A stretch of DNA of 64,000 nucleotides from Pseudomonadota bacterium (GTDB lineage: Bacteria; Myxococcota; Myxococcia; Myxococcales; Myxococcaceae), in the NCBI GenBank assembly GCA_023423535.1, contig JAFAFL010000137.1:482737-546736 (forward strand). Direction: 5' to 3'. The position numbers and the translations under genes are program-made. Below are positions 27,640-39,650 of this stretch, piece after piece. Each line of letters starts with the position of its first letter. Within the stretch, counting starts at the first letter, position 1. The notes under the pieces are model-generated. The model was not told where the DNA came from. It saw nothing but the letters and a program-made list of their open reading frames with translations, and did not search any database.

Positions 27640-28289
27640 GCCGCCGCACGCTGGCGACGCTCGGCGCGGTGGGTGCGCTGGCCGCGTGCGCGTCGAGTGC
27701 AGAGGCGAGGGCGCAGTCGCTCGAGGGCACCGGCCGGGTCACGCTCACCGGCGGCTGGCGCTACACGCCCAACGACTACTTCCAGGGCCGCGCGGCGGAG
27801 GCGGGCTTCACCGCATCGCCCTCGGCAGGCGGTCCGCAGGCGGTGGGCACCTTCGCGTACGCGGCGACGTCTTCATTGGAGGTCGCGGTCGATCTCTTCG
27901 CCGGCGCAGAGCGAATCGAACTCGCGGGGACGAAGCCGCTGAGCAGCGCCACCTACGGCGCGATGATCGGGTTCCGCTCCTTCTGGCCGCTCGGCGCGGA
28001 GGGGACAGTCGTTCCGAACGCAGGCCTCGCGCTGGGGCCGATGCTCGCCTGGACGACGGGCGGACCGGAGGACGTCTCCACCGAGCGGCTCGCCACCGTC
28101 TATGCCGCCAGCGCCGGCGTAAGCGTGCGCCTGAGCGAGACGTTCGGCCTCGCGCTCGATGTGCGCTACCTCCTCGCGCGCGGACTCGTGCCCGGGATCT
28201 CCGGCATCAACATGGGCGGGCTGTGGGCGGGCGTCGGCGCCACCTGGTTCCTTCCGGGCGAGCCGTCCCGTCGCGGTGCAGTCCGGTAA
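27636..28289 (+). CDS. Exported beta-barrel-like hypothetical protein
   Basis: About 217 residues. A signal peptide (RRTLATLGAVGALAACASSAEARAQ) is followed by alternating hydrophobic strands with aromatic ends (GRVTLTGGWRYTP, LEVAVDLFAG, ATYGAMIGFRSFW, FGLALDVRYLLARG, WAGVGATWFLPG), as in small outer-membrane barrels. A Cys at the end of the hydrophobic core (ALAACAS) could instead be a lipobox. The GTG at 27636 overlaps the previous stop; GGAAGG lies just upstream. Confidence 0.65.
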   Translation: MSRRTLATLGAVGALAACASSAEARAQSLEGTGRVTLTGGWRYTPNDYFQGRAAEAGFTASPSAGGPQAVGTFAYAATSSLEVAVDLFAGAERIELAGTKPLSSATYGAMIGFRSFWPLGAEGTVVPNAGLALGPMLAWTTGGPEDVSTERLATVYAASAGVSVRLSETFGLALDVRYLLARGLVPGISGINMGGLWAGVGATWFLPGEPSRRGAVR

Positions 28290-28411
28290 CCCCAGCGGAA
28301 AACACGCCCGGCTGCTCCACGTGCGGCCGGGGCGCGTATGAACCAGGGAGAAAGAATCCGGATGCGGAGCGCGTTGAGCGCCGGTAACCCTTTGCCGCTC
28401 TGGAGAAAAGC

Positions 28412-29428
28412 GTGGCCCGTCTTCACCCCGACGTCAGCGAGCCCAAGAGAATCATGCCCGAGCCGAAGAACGACATCGACCGAGAGCTTGGAGACATCAA
28501 GCGCGAGGTGATCGAGAGCCGCAACCTCGTCATCAAGACCGACAACCTCCTCAAGGGCCTGCACGCCGAGCTCAAGGCGGTGGGCAAGAAGCAGGAGGAG
28601 TTCGAGAAGCGAAAGCTCTTCTCCTCCGGCGTCGCCTACGCGCTGTTCGTCGCGCTCGTCGTGGCCGCCGCGGTCGGGATCACCTCCGCGCGCAACGCCT
28701 CCGTCAGCGGCGAGCGCGAGCGGTCGGAGAAGACCATCGCCGAGCTCACCGAGCGCCTCGAGCAGCAGAAGAAGGAGCTGGGGGAGCGGCAGGCGGTCGC
28801 GTCCCAGGCCTACGAGGTCTACCGGATGATGACCGAGCGCCCGGGTGACGAGCGCCTCGCGGGCGTGGAGGCCTGGGCGAAGATGGACACCCAGAAGCTC
28901 ACCCCGCTCGAGCGCAACGCGCTGAAGGACCGCGCGGAGAGCCTGCGGGTGGAGGTCGGTCAGGCGGCGTTCGAGCGCGGCAAGATCGCCTTCCGCCGCA
29001 ACGACATGAACGAGACCGTGAAGGAGATGACCCGCTACCTGGCGATGAACCCCTCGCCGCAGGACGCCGCGGACGCCTCGTTCTTCCTCGGCGTGGCCTA
29101 CAACCAGCTCCGTCAGCACGAGCTCGCGGTGCAGCACCTCTCCAACTTCGTCAACGCCGACCGCAAGGCGAAGACCCGCGACTACGCGATGCTCCTGCTC
29201 GCCCAGTCGTACGAGCAGACCGGCGCGCTGGACAAGGCGATGAAGACCGCCACCGACGCGGTGATGCAGCACCCGGCCTCCGAGTTCATCCCGCAGCTGC
29301 GCGGCCGCATCGCCACCGTCCGCCGCGCGATGAACGCCGCCAATGGCGTGCAGCCCGCCGCACCCGCAGCCGCGGCCACCGTCCCGGCCGCTGCCACCGG
29401 TGGCGCCGGCACCGCGACCGCGCAGTAG
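28412..29428 (+). CDS. Single-TM coiled-coil/TPR protein
   Basis: A 338-residue inner-membrane protein. A cytoplasmic coiled coil (about residues 20-68) precedes one membrane segment (FSSGVAYALFVALVVAAAVGITSA, about 70-93). A second coiled coil follows (about 100-135), then three or so TPR-like helical pairs (about 185-310) and an Ala/Thr-rich tail. No enzyme motif. The TPR part would lie in the periplasm if the N-terminus is inside. The start is GTG with GGAG 6 nt upstream; an ATG 14 codons in is possible. A strong stem-loop follows the gene. Confidence 0.75.
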   Translation: MARLHPDVSEPKRIMPEPKNDIDRELGDIKREVIESRNLVIKTDNLLKGLHAELKAVGKKQEEFEKRKLFSSGVAYALFVALVVAAAVGITSARNASVSGERERSEKTIAELTERLEQQKKELGERQAVASQAYEVYRMMTERPGDERLAGVEAWAKMDTQKLTPLERNALKDRAESLRVEVGQAAFERGKIAFRRNDMNETVKEMTRYLAMNPSPQDAADASFFLGVAYNQLRQHELAVQHLSNFVNADRKAKTRDYAMLLLAQSYEQTGALDKAMKTATDAVMQHPASEFIPQLRGRIATVRRAMNAANGVQPAAPAAAATVPAAATGGAGTATAQ

Positions 29429-29459
29429 CCGCGGCACACGAAGGCTTCCGGTAGCACAC

Positions 29460-29498
29460 GAACGCTCCCTTCCGCCGCGCGTGGAGGGGAGCGTTCTT
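29460..29498 (+). terminator. Stem-loop, probable terminator
   Basis: A perfectly paired 14-bp stem (one G-T pair), GAACGCTCCCTTCC (29460-29473) with GGAGGGGAGCGTTC (29483-29496), around a 9-nt loop, followed by only TT. It lies 32 nt after the TPR gene. The weak T-tract lowers certainty. The apparent ribosome site for a TTG at 29497 lies inside this stem. Confidence 0.55.
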
Positions 29499-29535
29499 GC
29501 GTCTGGAGGGGGCGGCGGATACACCCGCCGGCGCC

Positions 29536-30045
29536 GTGGCGAACCCGAAGATCGATCCGAAAGATCCGCGCTTCCGCAGGTACCGCGTGACCGCCTACAG
29601 CGTGTACCTCGTGGTGGTCACCGTGTTCAGCCTCGGGATCATCGCCAGCGTGTTCCGCTCCGTCGCCGACATGAGCCCCCGCCGGCCCGCGGAGAGCGCC
29701 GGGGTGCTCACCCCGCGCGAGTGCGGAGAGGGCCTCGAGGGCTTGTGGCAGCGGCTGGAGAGCGAGCGCCGCGTGTGGAGCGAGCAGCAGCCCGCCCACG
29801 GCGCCGACGACCGCTACACCATCTTCCGCAACGGCTGGATGCGTGAGTTCCGCGAGCTCGAGGGCAAGTGCGCCGTCGATGCACGCTCGCGCAGCGGCCT
29901 CAAGACCGCCTTCCGCCGCCTCGAAGAGGTGCAGGACGCCTACACCATCCTCGCGGCCCAGTACGCCGGACACACCGGGCCGAAGGTCGAGGGCTTCGTC
30001 CAGGCGCTCGAGGCCGCGAAGAGAGGCCAGGACGCGGCGGAGTAG
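29536..30045 (+). CDS. Small single-TM hypothetical protein
   Basis: About 169 residues from the GTG at 29536. A basic N-terminus (PKDPRFRRYRVTAYSV) precedes one membrane segment (YLVVVTVFSLGIIASVF). The rest is a soluble helical domain with two Cys (RECGEGLEGLW and GKCAVD) about 50 residues apart. No family recognised. A TTG at 29497 would add 13 residues, but its ribosome site would be buried in the preceding stem-loop, so the GTG is preferred. It converges with the S46 peptidase gene, 26 nt apart. Confidence 0.65.
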   Translation: MANPKIDPKDPRFRRYRVTAYSVYLVVVTVFSLGIIASVFRSVADMSPRRPAESAGVLTPRECGEGLEGLWQRLESERRVWSEQQPAHGADDRYTIFRNGWMREFRELEGKCAVDARSRSGLKTAFRRLEEVQDAYTILAAQYAGHTGPKVEGFVQALEAAKRGQDAAE

Positions 30046-30071
30046 GGCGCGCCCCGGTCTTCTCGCTCCCG

Positions 30072-32297
30072 CTACCGAGCCGGCTTCGCTGGCGTCTTTG
30101 CCGAGCGGGGGATCTTCAGCTCGCGCAAAAGGCCGTCCGCGTCGTCCACCATGTCGAGCAGCCAGAGCATGTAGCGCACGTCCGCGTTCACGTTCCGAGC
30201 GATGTCCGGGTTGTAGCCGAAGTCGTTCGCCACGTTCTCCCACACGCGATCGAAGTTCACGCCCACCAGCTGGCCGCGCGCGTTGACCGTGGGGCTGCCG
30301 CTGTTGCCGCCGGTGGTGTCGGCGTCGGAGAGGAAGTCCACCGGGATGTCCTTCAGCTGCGGCGAGAGCCAGCGGCCCCAGCGCTTCTCCGCGGCGGCGG
30401 TGCGGATCTTCTCCGGCGCGTCGAACGGGGGCTTGCCGGTGTGCTTCGCGAGCATCCCGCTCAGGGTGGTCATGGGCGTGTAGATGACCCCGTCCGCGGG
30501 CGAGTAGCCCTTCACCCGCGCGAAGCTCACCCGGAGGGTGGAGTTCGCGTCCGGATCCACCGGGCGGCCCGCGTGCTGGATGACGAGCGCGCGCCAGAGC
30601 GGACGCAGCCGCGAGACCGCGCCCTCCATGCGGTCCAGCCGCTCCCGCCGCGCAGTGACCTCGTCGGCCAGCGCGAAGCCCAGGTCGAGCAGCGGGTCCT
30701 TGCGCGCGCGCAGCTCGGCCTCGGTCTCGCCGAACATCTTCAGGCGCTCGGACACGTCGAGCACCTTCGACTGCGCGTAGAGCCTCTCCAGCGCCGCCGG
30801 CAGCTCCGCCGCGGGCACCTGCCCGAAGACCTTGTCGATCGCCGCGATGCGCTGGTCCTTCGGCAGCGCCAGCGCCTTCTGCACGAGGGAGAGCGTCACC
30901 GCGCGGTCGGAGGGGAGGAACAGCCGCTTCTGCTCGCGCTCCAGCGCCTCGCGCACGCGGGGGAGGTTGCGCTCCATGAAGGTCGGATCCCGCTCGAGGT
31001 CCTCCTTTGCCCGCTCGCGTGCGACGCGGACGAGCGTGACCGGCAGGGCCAGCGATTTCGAGACCATTGGCGAGGAGGGCCCGAGGTGGTCGAGGAGGAA
31101 GTCGCGCTCGAAGGTGCCGCGCTCCTTCTCCACCAGGTGCTCCAGCTCCATGCGGGCCTGCAGCGCGCCCTCGTGGCCCCGGCGCGCCTTCGCCCACGAG
31201 ATGACGGCCTCCTCGTGCGCGCGGCGCTTCTCCAGCAGCTTCCCGCGCGCCATGCCCGCGAGCTGGCCCTCCGCGTTCTTGCGCCGGTTGGAGAGCGACT
31301 TGGTGTCGTCGGCGATCGCGATGCGCGCCGCCGGATCCTTCGAGGCCTCCGTCGCGTCCTTCATCAGCCCGATCCACTCCGCGTACACGGTGTTCCGCGC
31401 GGGGAAGAACTTCTCGGTGCGCTCGGCGACCTCGGCGGCGATCAGCGCCCGGTAGGTGCGGCCCGGGTACCCGAGCACCATCACGAAGTCGTCCGGCTTC
31501 ACCCCGTCCGCGCTGATGGGGAAGAAGTGCTGCGGCCGGTAGGGGACGTTCTCCTTGTTGAAGGTCGCGCTCTCGCCGCCCTTGCCCACGTACGCGCGCG
31601 CGATGGCGAAGTCGCCGGTGTGCCGAGGCCACTGCCAGTTGTCGATCTCGCCGCCGTACTCGCCCACCGCGCGCGGCGGTGCCCACACCAGCCGGATGTC
31701 CGAGAGCTCGAGGGTGTCCACCAGCGTGTACCAGAGCCCGCCGTCGAAGCTGTTCACCGAGCAGCGCGTGGCCGGCCTCTTCTCGCACTCCGCCACCAGC
31801 TCCTTGCTCTTCCGCTCGATCGCCTTGTTCCGCTGCAGATCGTCCGCGCCCTGAGGCACCGCCGCGAGGACCTCCTTCGTCACGTCGGTGAACCTTCTCG
31901 GAACGCGGATCCGCGCGGACATCCCGGGCAATTCCTCGTCCCGCGAGCGCGCGAGGAAGCCCGTGGCCATGAGGTCGCGCTCCGGCGTGGAGTGCTCCTG
32001 GAGCAGCGAGAAGAGGCAGTGGTGGTTCGTCACCAGCAGGCCCTCTTCCGAGACGAAGCCGGCGCTGCAGCCGTTGATCCACACCGCGCCCGCGAGCAGG
32101 CCGGTGCCCTCTTTCGGGTCCCACAGCTGCCGCGCGGAGAGCCGCAGGCCGAACTCGCGCAGGCGCTTGTCGCCGAGCTCGAGCACCTGCTGCGGCGTCC
32201 ACTTGCCTTCGTACGCGTGAGACGTTGCGGGCAGCGCCGCCGCGCCGAGGCCGAGCACGAGGACCTGTCCGATGAGCTTTCTGAGAGCGCGCGTCAT
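30072..32297 (-). CDS. S46-family dipeptidyl-peptidase (DPP7/DPP11 type)
   Basis: Periplasmic serine exopeptidase releasing dipeptides from peptide N-termini. The 741-residue length matches the family. It has a signal peptide (LIGQVLVLGLGAAALPATSHA), the His motif VTNHHC (89-94), the Asp in WPRHTGDF (Asp229) and the nucleophile Ser666 in GGNSGSP, so the triad is complete. Eighteen residues after the Ser is Arg684 (NFDRVW). It aligns with position 673 of the Porphyromonas enzymes, where Gly marks DPP7 (hydrophobic P1) and Arg marks DPP11 (Asp/Glu P1), so an acidic-residue preference is predicted. It is last in a minus-strand run, 19 nt after a lipoprotein gene. Confidence 0.93.
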   Translation of the reverse strand: MTRALRKLIGQVLVLGLGAAALPATSHAYEGKWTPQQVLELGDKRLREFGLRLSARQLWDPKEGTGLLAGAVWINGCSAGFVSEEGLLVTNHHCLFSLLQEHSTPERDLMATGFLARSRDEELPGMSARIRVPRRFTDVTKEVLAAVPQGADDLQRNKAIERKSKELVAECEKRPATRCSVNSFDGGLWYTLVDTLELSDIRLVWAPPRAVGEYGGEIDNWQWPRHTGDFAIARAYVGKGGESATFNKENVPYRPQHFFPISADGVKPDDFVMVLGYPGRTYRALIAAEVAERTEKFFPARNTVYAEWIGLMKDATEASKDPAARIAIADDTKSLSNRRKNAEGQLAGMARGKLLEKRRAHEEAVISWAKARRGHEGALQARMELEHLVEKERGTFERDFLLDHLGPSSPMVSKSLALPVTLVRVARERAKEDLERDPTFMERNLPRVREALEREQKRLFLPSDRAVTLSLVQKALALPKDQRIAAIDKVFGQVPAAELPAALERLYAQSKVLDVSERLKMFGETEAELRARKDPLLDLGFALADEVTARRERLDRMEGAVSRLRPLWRALVIQHAGRPVDPDANSTLRVSFARVKGYSPADGVIYTPMTTLSGMLAKHTGKPPFDAPEKIRTAAAEKRWGRWLSPQLKDIPVDFLSDADTTGGNSGSPTVNARGQLVGVNFDRVWENVANDFGYNPDIARNVNADVRYMLWLLDMVDDADGLLRELKIPRSAKTPAKPAR

Positions 32298-32316
32298 GCG
32301 CTCTCGTCTAGCAGAC

Positions 32317-33972
32317 CTATCGCGTGGGCAGGACCACGGAGTACCGCCCGCTCACGTCCGCGGTGGTCTCGGCCAGCAGCAGCGAGGACCTCTTCCCGCC
32401 GAAGGTGACCACGCGGAAGAACTTCACCGACGCATACGGCGCGGGCGCGGTCTCCGGCTGCACGAGCCTCCGCGGCACGGCGCTGATGCTGCCGGTCACG
32501 GTGCGGCCGCGCGAGAGCGAGAAGGGCGGAAGGCTCACCGCCTGCAAACGCTCGGCGCTCGCGTCGAGCTCGGCGCGGATGGTGACGAGCCGGCTCACCC
32601 GAGGGTGCGTGTCGGTGGGGAGGAAGTCGAAGCGGTAGGTCGCCGGATCGAGCAGCAGCGTGAAGCGGCCCAGCTCGTCGGTGACGGTCTCGGTGTTTCC
32701 CGACGGGAGCGGCGCGCCCTCCACCGCCTCGAACGGCACCGCGACCACCGCCACGCCCGGCGCGGGACTGCCATCCGGCCGGTTGAGGATGCCGGTCACC
32801 GTCAGCTTGTCCGGCGCCACGAGGTCGCCCACCTCGCCGCCTTCCGCGCTGATCTCCACCGGCTGGCGCAGCACGCCCGAGTTGTCCTTCGCCTGCGGTG
32901 CGACCCAGATCTCCAGCCGCCCGTCCTTCGACGAGGGCAGCGTGCGCAGCACGAAGCGTCCGTCCGCGTCCGTCTGCACCGGGTCCGACTTGAAGCGCCC
33001 GCCACCGCCGACCTCGCCGTCCGTGAAGACGACCGCGCGCTGCAGCGGCTTGCCGTTCGTCGCCACCGCGCGGCCCGTCACCGTCACCGGCGCGCCGAAC
33101 TCGCCGAGCTCCAGAGGCTCCATCAGCTTCGCGCCGTGCCGCACGAGGAAGGTCTTCGTGGGCACCATCGCGGTGGCGTCCTTCGGCGTGGCGCGCAGCT
33201 CGATCCACTCGGTGCCTTCCGGCGGGTCCATGTAGAAGAAGAAGTCCCCGGTCGCGCCCGCGTGTCCCGAGCTCACCGGCACCCGCTGCGACAGCGCGCG
33301 GCCCGTCACCGGATCGAGCGCCTGCAGCTCGAGCGCCGCGGTCTTCACCGGCACGGAGGGATTGGCGGTCTGCACCAGCCGCCCGTCCACCCGCACCAAC
33401 GTCTCGAACGAGGGGAGGGTGATCTCCACGTACGCGCTGTCGCCCGGGTGGACGTCCACGCCGTTCTGGTAGGAGGGCGCGTAGAGCGTGTCGTTGGTGG
33501 GCGTGGCGGTCAGCGCGTAGCGCCCGGTGGGCATGAAGAACTGGAACGCGCCGCGGTCCGGCGTCACCCGGTAGGTGAGCGAGCGCTTCTGCCCAGGGAT
33601 GATGAGGCTCTCTCCCGAAGCGCGGAAGGTGACCTCGTTGGTGTAGCCGAGCACGTTCGCGCCGCCCGCCGACTGCACCTGCACCACGCCCTGGATCACC
33701 GCCGGCTGCTGCACGGGGAAGTTCTGCACCGCCTCCAGCCGCTCCACCGCGAAGTCCTGCGCGAGGTGCCCGTTCACCGCGTTGACGGTGATCTCCACCG
33801 CCACGTTGCGATCCGGCTCGCCGCAGCCGTCCGCGAAGCAGACCTGGTTCTCGCCGCACTCTGCGTCGGAGGAGCAGAAGGTGATGGGCTCCGTCGCCTC
33901 TCCAAAGGTGCAGCCCGCGCCGGTCGCGCCGACCGCGAAGAGGAGCGCGAGAAGGGGGAGGCGCAGGCTCAC
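32317..33972 (-). CDS. Lipoprotein with carboxypeptidase-regulatory-like repeats
   Basis: A 551-residue predicted lipoprotein (signal LRLPLLALLFAVGATGAGC, lipobox-like GAGC). A short Cys-rich knot follows (CSSDAECGENQVCFADGC, about residues 33-50), like that of the lipoprotein at 16149-18794. The rest is beta-rich, with three or four carboxypeptidase regulatory-like modules marked by T-G-x-x-x-x-x-x-G-x-P-x-x-x-A and D-x-x-G-R-F-x-L. These modules are structural and may bind surface polymers. The GTG start overlaps the TGA of the upstream lipoprotein gene (GTGA). Confidence 0.8.
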   Translation of the reverse strand: MSLRLPLLALLFAVGATGAGCTFGEATEPITFCSSDAECGENQVCFADGCGEPDRNVAVEITVNAVNGHLAQDFAVERLEAVQNFPVQQPAVIQGVVQVQSAGGANVLGYTNEVTFRASGESLIIPGQKRSLTYRVTPDRGAFQFFMPTGRYALTATPTNDTLYAPSYQNGVDVHPGDSAYVEITLPSFETLVRVDGRLVQTANPSVPVKTAALELQALDPVTGRALSQRVPVSSGHAGATGDFFFYMDPPEGTEWIELRATPKDATAMVPTKTFLVRHGAKLMEPLELGEFGAPVTVTGRAVATNGKPLQRAVVFTDGEVGGGGRFKSDPVQTDADGRFVLRTLPSSKDGRLEIWVAPQAKDNSGVLRQPVEISAEGGEVGDLVAPDKLTVTGILNRPDGSPAPGVAVVAVPFEAVEGAPLPSGNTETVTDELGRFTLLLDPATYRFDFLPTDTHPRVSRLVTIRAELDASAERLQAVSLPPFSLSRGRTVTGSISAVPRRLVQPETAPAPYASVKFFRVVTFGGKRSSLLLAETTADVSGRYSVVLPTR

Positions 33973-34562
33973 GGCAGCTCCCCATCAGGGCCGCAGTCGT
34001 TGCCCAGCTCCATCTGCACCGTCCACGTGTGGTAGGCGGCGAAGCGCGGGTTGAAGCCGCCGTCCGTGCCCGGAATGGGATCGGGATCCGGCATGTCACC
34101 GGGCCCCTGGTTGCCCAGCAGCACGCCGTCGGAGACGAGGACTTGCACGAGGTAGAGCCCCGGCTGCGCGAGGTAGTTCACGACCTGGTCGCGCTTGAAG
34201 TCGAGCGTGAGCGGGTCCCGGCGGGTCCTGCCGTTGGGACGGAGGTAGCCCTCGTCCGGGACACGCCTCTCGTCGGGCGGCTCGAGCCGGGTGACGAGCC
34301 AGCGGTACTGCAGCCGGTCGTCGACGTCCGGATCTTCGGCGACCGCTTCGAAGGAGATGGCGCAGCCGGTCTGCAGCTCCACGTAGTCGCCGAACTTGCC
34401 CGACACCCGCGTGGTGTCGGCGACGATCCACGGCGCCCGATTGAGCTGGATGAGCGGCGGCAACAGGTCGTCGTCCTGCGCCGCGAGACACCCGGACGCT
34501 CCGACGGACAACGCTGCGCTCGCACCGATCATCGAGGCCCTGCATAGCAACGCCCTTGCCAC
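33969..34562 (-). CDS. Small lipoprotein-like hypothetical protein
   Basis: About 197 residues. The best exported form starts at the GTG at 34562, giving a basic N-terminus and the hydrophobic run MIGASAALSVGASGC as a lipoprotein-like signal. An ATG at 34532 would leave no positive charge, and one at 34652 gives a long basic extension; the start is therefore uncertain. The mature part has Ig-like features (CAISFEAVAEDPDVDDRLQYRWLVTRLEP, then LYLVQVLVSDG), suggesting a PKD/Ig-type domain. Its stop overlaps the next lipoprotein start, so the two are probably partners at the cell surface. Confidence 0.65.
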   Translation of the reverse strand: MARALLCRASMIGASAALSVGASGCLAAQDDDLLPPLIQLNRAPWIVADTTRVSGKFGDYVELQTGCAISFEAVAEDPDVDDRLQYRWLVTRLEPPDERRVPDEGYLRPNGRTRRDPLTLDFKRDQVVNYLAQPGLYLVQVLVSDGVLLGNQGPGDMPDPDPIPGTDGGFNPRFAAYHTWTVQMELGNDCGPDGELP

Positions 34563-34688
34563 GCGCCGTGCGCCCGCAACCGCCCGTTTCGACAGGCTTT
34601 TCTGCCTGCCGGAAGGGGCCTTCACGAAGCGGGTGAGCGGGGAGCGCGACATGGGCGTCAGTGCAGGAGAGGGGCTGGCGAGCGGGCC

Positions 34689-36578
<1,890 letters not shown>

Positions 36579-36609
36579 GGTGGGTCTCGCTGGGTGTACG
36601 TGAACGGCT

Positions 36610-37700
36610 CTAGAACCGGAGGTGGAAGCCGGCGCCGAGGCCGCCAGCCGTGGGGAAGAGGAAGAGCTCGCCGCCGTTCTGCGTGCGCGGCGGCAGGGGG
36701 ATCTCGCGCGGGGTCTCGGGCTGCGGGCCGTCACGGCGCGGAACGATGGGCGAGGGCGCCGCCGCATCCGAGGGCGCGTCCTCCTGCGGCAGCGGCACCA
36801 CCAAGGTGGTCGTCTGCACCACCTCGGACTGGTGGTTGTAGATCGCGTCCGCCACGCCGAAGCCGTAGAGCGTGTAGAAGGCGCCCGCGCTGAGGTACTT
36901 CGTGAGCACCCACGCGTCGCGCTCGGCCTCGCGCTCGGACGGGATGCCGCGGCGCTTGATCTCGGTGCGGCCGTCGGCGCTGTCCACCCAGACCTTCTGC
37001 TCCACGATCATCGATTCGATCATGAAGTACGCGACCACCGAGGTGATCGCCGCCACGCCCTGCGACGCCGCCATCGCCGCGCCCATGCCGGGGCGCTTCT
37101 GCTGGAACTGGCCCGCGCCGAAGGGGACGAAGTTCACGAGGAAGGATCGCTTCTCCACGTTGCGCACCGTGACCTGCCTCGTGAGGTCGTCGAGCCTCCG
37201 CCGGCGCTCCTCGTCCTCACGCTGCCGCCGCGCGCGCTCCTCCGCGTCCTGACGCAGCCGCTCCGCCTCCACGCGACGCTGCTGCCGGATGATCTCCAGC
37301 TGCGGCTCGAGCTCCGCCTTCACCGCGTTGAAGAGGGCGACCGCCGGCGGCGCGACGCTGAAGGGATCGAGCCCGAAGTCCGGGTCGAGCCGCAGCAGCA
37401 CCGTGAAGTGCCGCTTCGCGCCCTCTTCGTCGCCGAGGTTGAAGGAGGCGAGGCCCGCGTACTGATGCAGCTGCACCAGCTCTTCGCGGGAGAGCGTGCC
37501 GCGGTCGATCCGTGCGCGCGCCCGCGTGAGCACCGTCTCGTAGTCGCCGTGGTCGTAGAGCGAGGCGATCGCCTTGAGCTCCGGATCCACCACGACCGTC
37601 TCGGCGGGCGGAGCCGTCTCCTGCGCGCGCACGGGCAGCGCGGCGCCGGCGAAGATGATCGCGGCGGCGGCGACGAGCGAACGCTGGCGGAGGGGAGACG

Positions 37701-37704
<4 letters not shown>
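36610..37704 (-). CDS. Exported TPR/coiled-coil hypothetical protein
   Basis: A 364-residue protein with a signal peptide (RSLVAAAAIIFAGAALPVRAQ). A TPR-like pair follows (LYDHGDYETVLTRARARI, then YAGLASFNLGDEEGAKRHFTVLLRLDPDF), then a long charged coiled coil (about 140-190) rich in Arg/Glu. One hydrophobic segment (GVAAITSVVAYFMIESMIV) and a Pro-rich tail end the protein. No enzymatic motif. The ATG overlaps the TGA of the kinase gene (ATGA), so translation is coupled. It may be an envelope partner of the membrane-anchored kinase (inference). Confidence 0.75.
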
Positions 37705-39638
<1,934 letters not shown>

Positions 39639-39650
39639 GGTGCGCTGGGC

